DNA of 64,000 nt from Aurelia coerulea. Its lineage: Eukaryota > Cnidaria > Scyphozoa > Semaeostomeae > Ulmaridae. The first letter of the stretch is position 1. The number at the start of each line of letters is the position of its first letter. This document shows, piece after piece, positions 1 to 14,200 of the stretch. The position numbers were made by a program, and so were the translations under genes. The stretch is taken from NCBI GenBank assembly GCA_039566865.1, contig CM076945.1, forward strand, positions 1,245,001 through 1,309,000. The letters run 5' to 3'. Under the pieces are notes generated by a model. That model searched no databases. It saw only the letters and a list, made by a program, of their open reading frames with translations, and was not told where the DNA came from.

Positions 1-620
1 CCTCAATTCAAAGCGATTAGCGGCTGCAGACAAAGGAAATTCTCTCAACCAGTAATTCAAAACAAACAAAGCCGCAAAAGTTTCCCCAAAACTGGTAGGG
101 CAAACTCTCGCCTTGTGCAAGCGAAAGATGGTTTTTAAGGGAAGTTATGTGCTTATAGCGAAAGAAGAAGGGTAAATCTAAAGTTCTGTCGCTTAGATTA
201 TGTTTATTTGATTTAGGAGCTGTTTTGTAATCGTTTCATTTTAAGCCCTAAAGACGCGAGAATTACAATGCCTTCTGCTCCGCTCCTGAATCAAATAAAC
301 ATAATCTAAGCGACAGAACTTTAGATTTACCCTTCTTCTTTCGCTATAAGCACATAACTTCCCTTAAAAACCATCTTTCGCTTGCACAAGGCGAGAGTTT
401 GCCCTACCAGTTTTGGGGAAACTTTTGCGGCTTTGTTTGTTTTGAATTATTGGTTGCGAGAATTTCCTTTGTCTGCAGCCGCTAATCGCTTTGAATTGAG
501 GTGTCAATCAAACGCAACTGTTGCTATTGTATTACAAAATCTGCTCTTGTTGGTTTATCTACTAAGGAGGGTTACCTTTCAGCCAGAGCTGTTTTACACG
601 GGGCCCTTCACTTAAAAACA
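1..620. repeat. Foldback repeat, family also at 23030 and 46050
   Basis: Bases 1-230 are matched in reverse by about 260-500 (for example attcaaagcgattagcgg against ccgctaatcgctttgaat). The same sequence recurs near 23040-23402 and 46050-46470. The copy at 45995-46718 has TA-CCGGGTG-type ends, which suggests the family boundaries. The 77-codon frame at 382-615 falls in the arm and is not a gene. Confidence 0.7.
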
Positions 621-936
621 TTACTTACAATATAAAATTACCAAGGAAGAGATTAAATACAATATACAAACCAAAGCTTTAAGAGCCTAATGAAAATTTA
701 CAAAGTTTAAGATGAAGAAAAGAAAAACTAAATCCTAAAGAGACTGTTTAAAACCATTTAGGGATGAGGCCTGTTTGGCATGGCAGGGAGGTCATTCCAT
801 ATTTTTGCTCCTCAATAAGAAAAACATTTTTGCCCATTACTTGACTTTTTCTTGGGCAGCCTTAATTCTGTCTCTGTATTGTGCAGGACATACGAAGAGC
901 ATTTTGAGTTTCGGGTGAAGATGAAGGAGAATATAA

Positions 937-1164
937 TACCAGGTGTCCCAAAATGATGTCCCAAAATGATGTATTATCGTTTGATTGCTTAACTGTACAT
1001 AACCGATGAACCGATTTTCAAACACTGGTAAAACCACAACCAACATCTTAAAATACAATTTAGCCTTTATGCAATAAAATAAAATAAAGTGATTGAAAAG
1101 TGGTTCATTGGTTATGGACATGTAAGCAATCAAACAATAATACATCATTTTGGGATACCCGGTA
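937..1164. mobile_element. MITE, CCGGGTGTCCCAAAATGATG family, short copy
   Basis: Inverted ends (accaggtgtcccaaaatgatg ... catcattttgggatacccggt) flanked by TA. Longer copies lie at 18606-19179 and 37839-38462. The TA target suggests Tc1/mariner-type mobilisation. Confidence 0.65.
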
Positions 1165-1393
1165 CTACATATAACAGCAAAGAATGGTTACGACGAACAA
1201 CACTTACATCAAGAAAATCTTTTGCAACAAAATGATGACCTGATCTTATCCCTTTCGCAGCAATAACCTAGGACAAAAGCAACAAAAATGTTTACTACTT
1301 GAATTTCAACTACCTATGAGCTTTTCATCAAGCAGCTTGACCCTGGCATTTGGTCCAAAATGATGGGCCTCCAAACAGCACTGATGAGAACTG

Positions 1394-1580
1394 AAATAGA
1401 CCTTTTAGCTATTCTATAAAAGAGCCTGGATCGAACGTTATTTTTATACATTTTTATATGCGACGTTCGATCAAGTGGCGATAGAGCTTCTATCACTATT
1501 GTGCACATTCGAAAATTCTACAAAATGCAGCAAAATATCGTTCGATTCTGATTCTTTTCAGAATAGCTAAAAGGTCTATT
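1394..1580. mobile_element. MITE, AATAGACCTTTTAGCTATTCT family, copy 1
   Basis: About 187 bp with inverted ends AATAGACCTTTTAGC and GCTAAAAGGTCTATT and internal GGATCGAACGTT. Other copies are at about 32943-33107, 45660-45845 and 50774-50950. Confidence 0.7.
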
Positions 1581-2226
1581 GGGCGAAACCGGTCTGTACA
1601 ATCATTCATGAGGTGCATGTTGATTCTTTCTACGCAATAAGGTAAAGCCTGGGAACAGCAAGCAATATTTGTTTGCAAAACATTCGACATTTCGCTTGTC
1701 AAACAGATTGGGATTTAGGCTACAGTTAGCATTTTCCCTCGTTGCAGAGCTTCATAATATAAGTTTGAACCTCCTGCCTGCCACCTGGATTTGAAATCAC
1801 TCGTCCCACTTGTATAAATTCTGTAAGCTGTTTCCTCGGAAAGGGCAATGTGATTGGCTTGATATCTTCATGTGTCATTTTTGGCAGGGAAGTGGGGAGG
1901 GGTTATCGAGATAGGAAATTTGACTTCGCTATTGTTGTCCTGGTTTGTTCCTTCTAGTCCTAGATTTACAATTTAATTATGGCAAAATATTAGAATCGGA
2001 TTACTTAGAGAAAAAGAGGGAAAGAATTGTCTTCAATCTTTGCAGGTTTTTCCATTGGTCCGATGCAAAATTTTCTGGGCATCTCAAACATGAAAACCAG
2101 TATAATATGTTTTAACACATCCAAGGCAACTCAAATTCACAGTTTCTCATTTTGTTGGGATAATGATCTGACGTGGTTAGCTAAACGCACGAGTTTGAAA
2201 TCTATCAAAATGAAACATCAACTAAC

Positions 2227-5200
2227 CTGTCCGGGAAATAAAGAGTAACCAGGGAGGTCGTTGACATCTAACTTCACTCTTTCACCATTTGAAACATCCG
2301 TGGAACCTTCCAGAAGTATTGATTTTGAATTCAGTTTGCCAATTGCATCGCAACAGATTCTCCCTGCTACTGTGATTTGCTCCTGTTAGAATAAAAACGA
2401 ATCCATGGAATCAGTATATTTAATTCTATATCCCTCCCATTATGATCCTCTGTTCTTGAACAGCACGGAAAGATACTTTGAAGCATTACACTTGCTTTTA
2501 TCTTCAAGAAAAGGGCAAATTACTTACATATTGATAATTTCAAATCCGATTGTTCACTATTATATTTTGGCCTGACATCTAATGTGAAACCGGCTCAAAT
2601 ATTTATTTGTAAAATGTTTTTATAATTAGCATTTCTATCTGTATTAGTTGTAGCGTATGTACCGGGTGAGTCAAAAAAAAGTTTACACGTTTGGTGGGCT
2701 GTGGAATAACAAGTATGTGGCTGATATTCAAAACTAAAAGTTTAATCTATCAGTCAAAGGTTAACTTAGATGAGAAAATTTTGTTTGGTAAAATCATTCA
2801 TATTTAAGACCCAAGAATTAGAAAAATGCCTGTAAGGGGTTTGTATGGGAATCGAGAATTCCACCTTCCATTCTGGTCCGTGATTTACTTGCTATTGAAA
2901 TCAAAATTCTATTTCTGAAACTGACTGTTGAATTGAATTTAAAATTTCAATGCAAAATAAACCATGGGCCAGAATGGAATGTGGAATTCTCGATTCCCAT
3001 ACAAACCCTTTACAGGCATTTTTCTAATTTGTGGGTCTTAAAGATGAGTGATTTTACCAAACAAAATTTTCTTATCTAAGTTAACCTTTGTCTGATAGAT
3101 TAACATCTTAGGTTTGGATATCGGCCACGTACGTTTTATTCCACAGCCCGCCAAACGTGTAAACTTTTTTTTGACTCACCCGGTATAGTAGTTTGTATTA
3201 GTTGCATTTTAGTTTATATTAATTCCAGGGGGTAGACATAAAATTTTGCTCCTCCTGGTCCCCGTCCTTGTAGTGTGGTATAGTAGGTTGTGTTTAGGTA
3301 ATTTTTGTTGTGAATTTTATATTGAATATAAAATAAAAAATTTCAAATCTCATACGAAATGAAAGAAGACATTCGAACCCAACTTGAAAAATAGTTTCAC
3401 GGGAACTTCCTGAGCTACCCAATATGTAGAATAATAATAACAATAATACAGATATTTACAGAGGAAGGCCTCAGTCACTCGAGAGTGCTTTTCATGAGGG
3501 TCCTCCAATACGGTAAAAGCTATATTAAGCACCCCGGGGGCAAATTCAATTTCAGACTCCAGAGGGGGTGAACTTAAAAAAGGAGACTCATTAGAGAGGT
3601 GGGGCTTATTCACAAAGTCAAACGACGGGGATATTTTACGGGTCAAATAATACAAATTCGACACAGTTTTTATCCCAAACCATAACAAACTTAACATGCA
3701 AGCTGGTTTAGCGAAATAAAATCATTGGTAACCTCTGGAACTTGATAGAAGAGGGGGGCTAAAAAGAGCAATTATGGTACTTCAAAATGTCAACCTTTGA
3801 TTAATTCTAAATTGTTTGTTTGCACGTGCGGCTACAATAATCGATAAATACACCAAATATCTTGAAATGAATAAATAGCCTAGCTTAGAAGACTAAACGT
3901 TTCGGGCTTAACCCTTCATCAGTAGTAACGAGAAAAGGGTACGTTAGAGCGTAAGAAGCAGAAAAAGAACGATTGATAGAATAGTATATTAATAGAATGA
4001 AGAAAGAATGCGGCGCAAGAATGCGACGTAAAAGAAAGAGCGTACGATTCGAAAAGGAAAACCTGATAGAAGATGATGGGTGAAGAAACTACGATATGAA
4101 TGAGAAGCGTTTATTAAGTCCATTCGGTATTAAAGTTCCCAATTGCAATGAACTTATACTTAAATAGCAAATCAACCTATTTACACTTAACTATAGCCCT
4201 ATGATAAAAGTTGAGAAGAAAATCAAAACAGACGCAGTACAAACCTGACTAGCATGAGTGACACGTTCAAATGTTTCCAACTTAAATGTTTCTGCCATGG
4301 CATATGACACTGAATCAATCACCTCGTCCAAAACTGAAAACAAGTAATGAATATTGCAGCTATTAATAAAAAATAACAAACCGTAAGTTATTGATGAAGC
4401 TTGTTGTTATGTTATTGTTTATAATTATCGCCACCTTTTCAAGAATTGTTTTTATACTTCAGGACTGTCTTGGAGAACGTAGCAATAATGGACGATGCTG
4501 ACAGTTTCTTCGCCAAACCCTTTTTGCAAGAATATCATAGGGGGAAAAGCTATGGTTTGAAATTGTGATTAGAATACTTGACGTATTGGCAAAGTGGTTC
4601 AAGATAATGATAATAATCTTATTTAAAGTTGGTCTATTTACAATAGTAATATAATCACTAATTTATACCAACTCTTTACAAAAACAACTTTAATAGAAAA
4701 TATACAAATTTACAATTCTGGCTATTTACAAATCCAGCAATTACACTTATCGCCAAGCCAGCGCTTGATCGCTCTTTTGAAAGCAGCAACTTTTGGAAGT
4801 GCTTTTATCTGGTCACTAAGGGTGTTCCAAAGGAGGCTTCCTCTAAAGGATAATGACTCTATTCCAAATTTTGTTGTTCGTGTTTTTGGCAGTCTCCAGT
4901 AACTCATCAAAGGAAGAGTCATAGTCCTTGAAGAGGATCCTTAGTGCACGTTTGTGTGTGCGGTTTATTTCGTTATTAGCAGCTTTCGTAGAAAAAAGCC
5001 AGATCAACGGGCAATAGTTGAAATTGGACAGATGGCATAAGACTTTGAAACATGATAACTTAAAACATAAGAACTACAAGTCAAATCAAGAGAAAGAGGT
5101 CACAAATTATCAGGATCCGACAAAGCAAATTACGTTTTGTTGCTAGATAATGTTACTTGTTCTTCTGTCGTAAATATGAGCGAAAATTAATGACAAAGAG

Positions 5201-8200
5201 AACAATGAAGCAAACAATTTGAGACCATGCACACTTACCACCAGCTTTATCGGATGTCTTTTCAAACATATATTTATAGGGTTCCTTCAAAGTTGCCTCT
5301 TCACAAAAATTTCTGATTTTCAATTCATTTCTTGTGCCTTGCCATGTCATGTTTGAGCCTGAAGATGGCGGAAATGATGCAACAACATCCCCTTTGTTCT
5401 TCCTGGCCTCGTACTTTGGAGAAGGGGCAACGGGAGCCCTGAAAGAGAAGTCAAAATAACAATATCAGTGTAAGGAGATACTTTTGAGAATACGCTAAAT
5501 ATTGCATGTCTTTTAAAGTAGGAGTGCTATTAGATATTGGCAATGTATGTTCATTTGGCTTTTAAATATCATGATGCTTCTAAACATAGTTTAAGAAAGC
5601 CTTAACATTTTTCTGTCACAGAATTAGTTATAGCAAGATGGTCAAAAAGAACTTTGAGGTATTGGAATCAATCAGAGTTTGACGGATAGCTGGAAGTCTG
5701 AAGTATCTTTCATTATTTTTCTTCTATTTTTCTGAGCATTTTAAAATATAGGTAAAATTGGATTTATGAAAGTTCCTTTGCTTCAAAATGCACGAAAAAG
5801 GATAAGCTCCTAACTTGGAACTCCCGACTAACATTTGAACTTTGAACAATATGCAGATACTCTTCATTTCCACAAAGGCTTAAAAACTGATTGTGGCAAC
5901 AGTATCAGATCAGAAAAGGTGTTGCTTTTATAAAGCCTTGACGTTTATCTCTTGAGAGGAACAAAATGTGATGAGTTTGCAATTTGGATCAAGGGTTTTC
6001 TTTTCGCGCATTTCAAAGTTACAGAGTTTTCGTAAACTAAATTTAACCTATATTTCCAATGCTCAGCAAAATAGGCAAACAATCACTTAAATATTTTCGC
6101 ATTTTGGCTATCGATCAACTAAACTTTGATTTATACAAAACCTTGAGTATTCTATGCATGACAAATTTCTAAACAGTTCAAGCTCTTTTTGGTCAACCCA
6201 GTAAATTAGTTTCTTTGAAAGAAAAATGCAACGTTTTGAGTGAAGTTATTACGAGTTTAAAGTACTCGGTGAGTCAATAAAAAGGCCCGGCGTTTGAAAC
6301 AATGCTGCTCTTCAGCGTCAAAGCAATAATATTGACAACAGTCTTGTTTTATTCCCGATATTTCTAATTGGGTTCAGTAATCCACCTAGACTTGCCCCAA
6401 TTCTATTTCGTCAAAAAAATTTCGTCAAAAAAATTGAAGGGAAAAGTGAAAAACAAAATGTTTCGAAGTACATTTTCAGATAGATTTATTACAGTTGACG
6501 AAATAGACTTAGGGCAGGTCTATAATCCATCCGGCTTTAATCGCTCATTTCCTTCCCGTCGATATGGGAGATTTTCTGCAGCGTTCGTAAACCTACAAAA
6601 ACGAATGAAAACGGCGAGCAAACTTTCCCTTTGTTTTCCTTCTTGGCAATAATGACATTTACGTGCATTGATGTATTTTATCCTCTTGAGAGAATTGAAT
6701 CCCCCTGAATATTGTATTCATACTAGGGGGAAGACTTGTTCATCCCCCCCCCCCCCAAGAGGATAGCAGGTGCTCAAGTCATCGCTGTCTGTAAGGCAAG
6801 CTGGGAGCAGTAGTCTTTCAAACGCCGGGCCTTTTTTCTAACTCATCTGGTAGATATTTCTAATAAATACATACATGGGTGAATATGACGCTGGAGAGAA
6901 GACTTTGGTTGCAGGTGTTCTGGCAATATTTGCAATTCTTTTGTTTGTAACTTCATCTGGAGTTGTGTGTAGACGTTTTCCTGAACCCTGGAAGAGGTGG
7001 ATCATAGAGAGAGAGATTCAACTATATCACTGTAGGAAATTGATACTACAGGTGTCAACAAGACTGTAACAATTTGTGTTAACTTATGACCGGGCCACAT
7101 TTTTATTTCATCGATTACATTCAATTTCATGGGGTACTACTAAGTGAGCTAGGAAAACATGGTCCATTTATCAAGCCATATTTTGGAGACAAACAAAGCA
7201 GGCTGTGTTTCAGGGCCAAAGCCAGTAGGGGCTGGGGGCGGAGCACAATTTTTCAGGAGAACTGATGCGAGGGGTGTATCACTCTTTAGAAAAGGCATAC
7301 GAGATTTTTGTAAACAATAGGATTTTTAGGGATTTTTTACGGATTTTACTTGAAAACAAAAGGATTTTGTCAAAGGTGTACGAGATTTTTTACAGAGTGA
7401 TACGCCCTTCGAACTGATGTATAAGGCATGAATTTATCTATCAACGTTAAAAGATACTTTTTGATGGGAATTATTGAGTTTACCGCATATTTCCTACTGG
7501 TACTAATTGTGTGGATTGCAGGGTTGGATTGCAACAACTTTACCGCAGGACAATGTTGGTTCTTTGCCCCCCCCCCCTATGCAGTCATGGCTAGTATGGC
7601 CCTGCTGTGTTTGCTTGAATTCTATAATGCAGCAGAAAGATTGAACAAGTTTCTAAAAATTCAGGTTTACAAGTTCACAGGGGCGGATCCAGACCGGTTT
7701 CACCGGTTTCCGTGCATCGGTCAGATTTCCAAACCTAAGACAAATTTGTATTATCTGCCGGGTATCTGCCTAACTTTACAGGAAAGTAAAATAACTTGAA
7801 CCTATTTTCACTCCGCAAACCAGTTTCAAGTCAAAAGGTGATAGTCTTCATAGACATGACATAGGGTACTTCTACACAAAATTTCTCATAAACAATAAGC
7901 AACCTACATATGTCAGTTATTTTGCTTTATTTGCTATGGTTCTCCAGGAGGTATGTGATTCGAAACCTGCGTTATCAGTTTCAAGTTGCGCAACAGATTT
8001 GCACATTTGATTCGCTTTGAATGGCTGTGACGTTCCCCAATTGTTTTGATATCAAGTCCTTGTAATCTGATGAACCAATAAGGGTTGAGTGAACCTGTCC
8101 AGCGACTTCCGTGAACCGGTCGGCAATTGTTCAAAATCAGTGAACCTGTGTCGATTAGGAAGTAAACCGTTTCTGAAGGAAGTAAAATATGTTTGCAAAG

Positions 8201-11200
8201 GAAGTAGATTTTCATCGAATAGAACAAGAACGAGAAGGGCTAGCAGAGCAGACGGCAATGGCTGACCTAGAAAAGGAAGATCTTTATCGACTTCACAATG
8301 CCATTGAAGAGAAGAGTGAAGGAGAGATACAGCGCATAAAACAAAAATACGAGTGAATTTTAGGAAGTTTTGAAGTTGAAAGAAGGCGTAGAGAATTTAA
8401 GGGTCTGAGGGGTGACGAACCCTGACGAACATCGATGTGCACAGACATTCGTCGATAAAGTTATCATGCAGAGGATGGGGGTGGAAATTACACGGAAAAG
8501 CTCTAGACCTGCAGCCCATCATTATTTATGTAAAAGGGCGTTGCCCTTGTTTTCCGAAAGTCTGAAGGGCGTGGTTACAATAAAAATTTCTGGGGGCTTC
8601 GCCCCCAGACCCCCTTTTTTACTCCCTATAAACCGGTCAGAATTCCGGGCTGGATCCGCCACTGAGTTCACATATACATAGGGCTTATTTTAGGAATCTT
8701 TCAAATACAAATTTACTAAAATAGCTGGTAGCCATGGAATGGAAGGACCAATTTCAACCAAATCAATTTTCATGTCTAAGGCAGCCTTTTTCCAAAGAAA
8801 AGATGTTTGAAGATGAATTTGCAAAGTAAAATACAGCAATGTAAAGCAGCAGACATCCCACTTTTATCTTTTTATTCACCCAGTCAGTAAAATTGAACTA
8901 CTTTACCTTGGATTGAGGTGTCTTTGCATAACCTTGTAACATATTCTCATCTTCTTCTTGTTCATTCATGCTTTATATAACGCAGTCAAGGAAACATATT
9001 ATATGGATTGTTATACTGAGATGTATCCAAATTTGATCAAATTAAGGTTCAAATATGGCTACTTTAAGGGAAGACACTTTTGCAGGGAGTAACTTTAGTG
9101 AGTTGGAAAAAATGCAAAAATTGTGGAATTGACTTTCAAAAATTGGCCAAAATGTAAAATTTTGTGGCAATAAACTTTTGTGAATCAATTTTCTTTTCAA
9201 ATTTGGAAATGTCTCAAATATTCCTCAAACCTTCAATGACTCTTCCAAATCTTCCAGATGTCTATGCTTGTTGGAAGCATAAATCAAAAGAGCTGTTAAA
9301 CAAGGTCATATTGATTTTCCTGGCATTTTCTTTAGATATACAACAAGATTATAAGAAAAGGAATAGCAACATTTTGTTACAAGGATATTTTAGAAACTTT
9401 CAGAGGAATAAACTTTTCATATTATAGGGAAAATACAGAATAAACATTTTGCAAATTTCAACCAAATATACAAATAACATGGACTTTTCTTCCCATAAAA
9501 ATTTCTTCCCCTGAAATGCATTGATCAGATGACTTTTCAATTGTAATTTTATCATTTAATCAATAAGGAAAGGATACAATGACTGCAAAGTATTCACGTC
9601 ATAAATAACAGGTTGAGCTGGCTGAATTGAGTGCTTCTTCCCTTTTCTTGCATTTGACATATTTTTAGCAACACTCTAAAATCAGAAAATTTACAAATTC
9701 TTCAAACAACTTGTAATTTGATGATTAGAAGTTTGAAGAAAAGCATTTTCACAATTAATATTTCTGGTGTGTGCAAATATAATTAGAGAAATTGTTCTGA
9801 GACATGAAAGAAAAAATAAGATAAATAAATTGCATGAATTTAGTTTCAACAGTTTTTGAATAAACTGAGATTGATTTGATTGTAGGCATGTTTTAGGGAA
9901 AAGTTTTGATGATAAAAGAATACCTTGTTGAAATCATCAACAACATCCAGTGTAAGATCGACATCATTCTTTGTAGCAGAATAAGTGAACCACTTTGCAA
10001 CTAAATCAGCTGCAGATAACTCATGTGCAGTGCAAATTGATCTCACTGGAAAACAGAAATATTTGTTTCATCAGGCATTACAGACACAATCAGCAATGAG
10101 TATATTAATGGGGTTATAGCTTCTGCAGGGGTTTTTATACATTTGCCTGCCTGGGTATAGTTTGTGATATTTTGCCCTGTTCCCCTCTCTTGATTCACAG
10201 AGGTACATATAATGCGTACCAAACCTCCAACAGGAATTACCCCCTTGAATATTTTTGTGGGAGTGATAAAATCAGTATTGTTTCCTTAAATCCATGTCTA
10301 TGGCTTTCTCAAGCAAGGGGAATGTCTCTACTTTAACATCTTCTATATTTTGGGCAAACATTATTTGTTTTTTAGAAATTTCCTCTAAATTTCCCTTCAC
10401 TTCCTTTTTTCAAAAATTAGTCAATAACTATAATCCTAATAATATGCATTTGCAAAAAATGATACACTCTCTATGCTCAGGGATGTCCAGAGCCAAATTG
10501 AAATCAGTGTCTCCCGTGTGGAAAAGGGACCTTCTAGGAATTTTATCATACCAATGTTATATAAAACAGCTCATTTTAGGCCATATGAAATTAATTAGCT
10601 GATTCTCATCAGTGCTCGCATCAAATTTTGATGCTGCCTCAATTTTATTCTATTTCATATTTTCATATAAAAGTCCTGCCATCTTAGATTTATAGAAAGT
10701 TGAAAATGCCATATTTAGTATTGCCAAATTCTAACAAAATTAAATAATCCACTATTCCCTGGTTTGCCATTTACGACATACAACATGTAAAGCCATATTC
10801 GCCTCTTAGCTAGCTGATGAAGAATGTTTCTTGTTCTCTGATCACATGTATGCAGATGACACAACTGCATTTGCTGCATTTGTAATAGCTGACATGGTTG
10901 ATGAGGCAATTTAGTACCTGAACATCATTGCAGACGACATCAACAGTTGGTGTTGCAAAAATAGGATCACAATACATGGTGATAAAACAGAGGCAATGCT
11001 TATTACTAGAGCACAAATTTGCGGACCATTATTACCTATCAAAATTGGGGAAAAACTAATCAAATATGTTGAAACAACAAAATGTTTAGGAGTCATCATA
11101 GACAATCAATTGAAATGGCAATATCAGATTGATGCAGTCTGCAAATCATATGCAGCAAAGGTAAAGAAACTTAAGAGTTTAGAATTTCTCCCCTCAAGAA

Positions 11201-14200
11201 TGTTGGAGGATATCTACTATAAAACAAGTATTCCATCAGTCACCTATTGCATTGTAATCTAGGGGACAAGTAGTGACGCTGGTTTTAAAAGGTTGGAGCA
11301 CATTCATGCCAGAGCAGCGAGAACTGTGAAGCACCTAGACAAAAGTCTATGGGATGACGAAATTGTTAAGACAGCTGGATGGCAGACCTTAAGTTATCTG
11401 TATAAAAAGCGCATGTTGATTATCACGAGTGACTGTTTCAATGAAAGGACAGATAAACGGCTAAATGAAATGATAGTGGAACATAGCAAACGTTCCAATA
11501 ATAAACTGTTATTGCCAAGACCAAGAATAGAAATAGGGAGAATGACAGTGAAATTCAGAGGTACAATTCTGTGGAATAGTTTAAGCAATGAAGACAGGGA
11601 CATAAAGAGTAAAAATGCATTTAAAGAAAAGATGAAGAAATTAAAGGATAAGATAAACAATATAACTTTTGGAAAAGGAACAACAACAACACGGTTTAGA
11701 AATAATGATTATGTGTACTTTTAGAGTTTCCTTTTATTATAATAGTTTGGATTTTATTTTCCTTATCAATTGTAGAAAGTAACTTTATTTTCAAAATATG
11801 TAAGTATTTTAGGTATTAGATAGCAGGTCCACATCTGCAGCGGGAATCGCCGTTTAGCATATTATGCTAAACATCTCCTCCGAATATATTGTGATTTTGG
11901 AAGCGCAAGAAATCGTTCTATTATTGTGACTGCGGACGCGAAACGAATCACTTCCAATGTCTAATTGGACGACAAAAGCGAAACAGCTCGCGTCCCAAAT
12001 CACATTAGATCACAGAATCGAAACAACTCGCTTCCAATGTCTAATTAGATCTCAGACGCGAAACAACTCGCTTCCATGCTTACAATACATTATAGTATGG
12101 AAAACGAAAATAAGCGAAACATTTCGATTCCAAAATCACATTAGATCACAGAATCGAAACAACTCGCTTCCTCTGTCTAATTAGATGTCAGACGCGAAAC
12201 AACTCGCTTCCATGCTTACAATACATTAAAGTATGGAAAACGAAAATAAGCGAAACATTTCGATTCCAAAATCACATTAGATCACAGAATCGAAACAACT
12301 CGCTTCCTCTGTCTAATTAGATGTCAGACGCAAAACAACTCGCTTCCATGCTTACAATACATTAAAGTATGGAAAACGAAAATAAGCGAAATATTTCGAT
12401 TCCAAAATCACATTAGATCACAGAATCGAAACAACTCGCTTCCAATGTCTAAAAAGACGAAATGTCATTCCATCAATTATGTTAAATGTAGAGCGACGAC
12501 GTGAGTGCGACACAGAGGAGTCAAATATAAAGAGAACAGATCTAATGAGCAATTAAACCTCACGAAAATTAGCCAATGGCATCGCCGCTTTCTGAGCCCT
12601 TGAGACAAGATCAGTTGTTTCAGATGAATTTCCAGTACCCTTGCGAAAAGTGAAATGGATGCTAAATTATTGCAGTTATTAAACGATATTTTGATAAATC
12701 GGTTGCAAAGATATCCGTCCAGAGTTGTTGACATGTTTAGGCCAATATCTTATTTGGAGCCAGCCGGAGCTACGAGCGTTTACCAGCCAAGAAAAGTTGA
12801 CCTTACTTCAAAACTTCATATAAATTGCTAGATAGGAGATATAGCGATGAAAAATTTCACAGAATACGCATTTTTCCCTTGACAGTAACCTACATGCATT
12901 TGCTTTCCTTAGATCTTAAAATATTGAGTAATCTCAAATCTCAAGGCATAGTAAGGATTTGAGCCTTATCTTGTGTCTAAGCAAAAATCTAACAAAATAT
13001 TTTTTCTAATATGGTGCAAAGGGTTTGATCACGGAGAAGGTACAAAAGGCTCAATGATAACAATTTGTATTTTTTTGCATTGGATCTAATGCTAAAGTTG
13101 TCACAAGTTTGCAACACCTTTTCACGGAACACTAATTAGCACCTGATGCACATGCATCTACATATGCTATTATACATTAGCATCATGTCATATAATATGT
13201 CAAGCCTCTCAAAAGGATTTGATATAACAGTGTTGCACCTTCTAGAAAAGACTAGGATACTGAAGAGCTGAAATAGCCTGCAGCTCAGCAACTTGGCATT
13301 TCATCCATTATCTATGAAAACAAACAGCACCCCAATTGTTGGACCACAATCACGTTGCAAAATAATCGGTTGGATCTTGAAAGTACCCCAATCGTCTCTA
13401 GTAATCACAAATGCAATTTTCGAACAGACATAAAGAGTTTAACCCTTCGCAGCTTGAACATAAAATTTGTGGCTCATTAAAGATGTTGGTAGTCAAATGC
13501 TTCTTAGCTTTGATAATGCCAGACAGATATAAATGCATTTTTTCATAAGAAACCGCTTATAATACGGTAGACTCAATTTTTCGAAAGTTAAGAAACAACT
13601 CTACCTGAATTTATTGCAGTTTTAATTTTCCTATCGCACTCAAGCATGTTTTAACGCTGCATAGTTATAGCAACTATTTGGACATTAGTTTGAGTTCGAA
13701 TTATATCATTTAGTTGTTTTAGGATCTTACTAAGTAATATGGGAATAATGGCAAGCAGAACCAATTTAAATTATATAAATAATTTGGGAACCTTTGAGAC
13801 AAAACAAAGTTTCCGGCATTAGAAATATACGAAACAGTTAAGAAACTTAAAAATCTAAGAAATTGTCTACCGGCCCCGGACCTTAGTTTTTTTTTGTCAC
13901 GGAAACTGAAACATGGATTTCGCGCCTGCTGACATATAATTAGACATTGGAGGCGAGTTGTTACGATTCCGTGATCTAATGTGATTTAGGAATCGAAATG
14001 TTTCGCTTATTTTCGCCCTGCATCTATAATGTATTGTAAGCATGGAAGCGAGTTGTTTCGCGTCTGACATCTAATTAGACATTGGAAGCGAGTTGTTTCG
14101 ATTCTGTGATCCAATGTGATTTTGGAATCGAAATGTTTCGCTTCCCATTGCCAATTAGACATTGGAATCCGATTCTTTCGCGTACTTTCGCGCAATAAAT

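Noticed and set aside
837..1148. 103-codon reverse ORF, similar to ones at 18816 and 38273
   Set aside because: All three translate the same MITE family (MMYYCLIAYMSITNEP start) and have no independent coding evidence.
1722..1880. Minus-strand frame starting MTHEDIKPITLPFPRK, considered as the next POLA2 exon
   Set aside because: There is only weak resemblance to the expected OB-fold continuation, and no convincing acceptor in phase 0.
8412..8681. 89-codon ORF in the hAT-like element, considered as transposase
   Set aside because: There are no hAT catalytic or dimerisation motifs; the frame runs through the terminal repeat.
12477..12734. 85-codon reverse ORF considered as a 5' exon of POLA2
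   Set aside because: It lies inside the subterminal-repeat element, and the true start exon was found at 15047 with matching phase.
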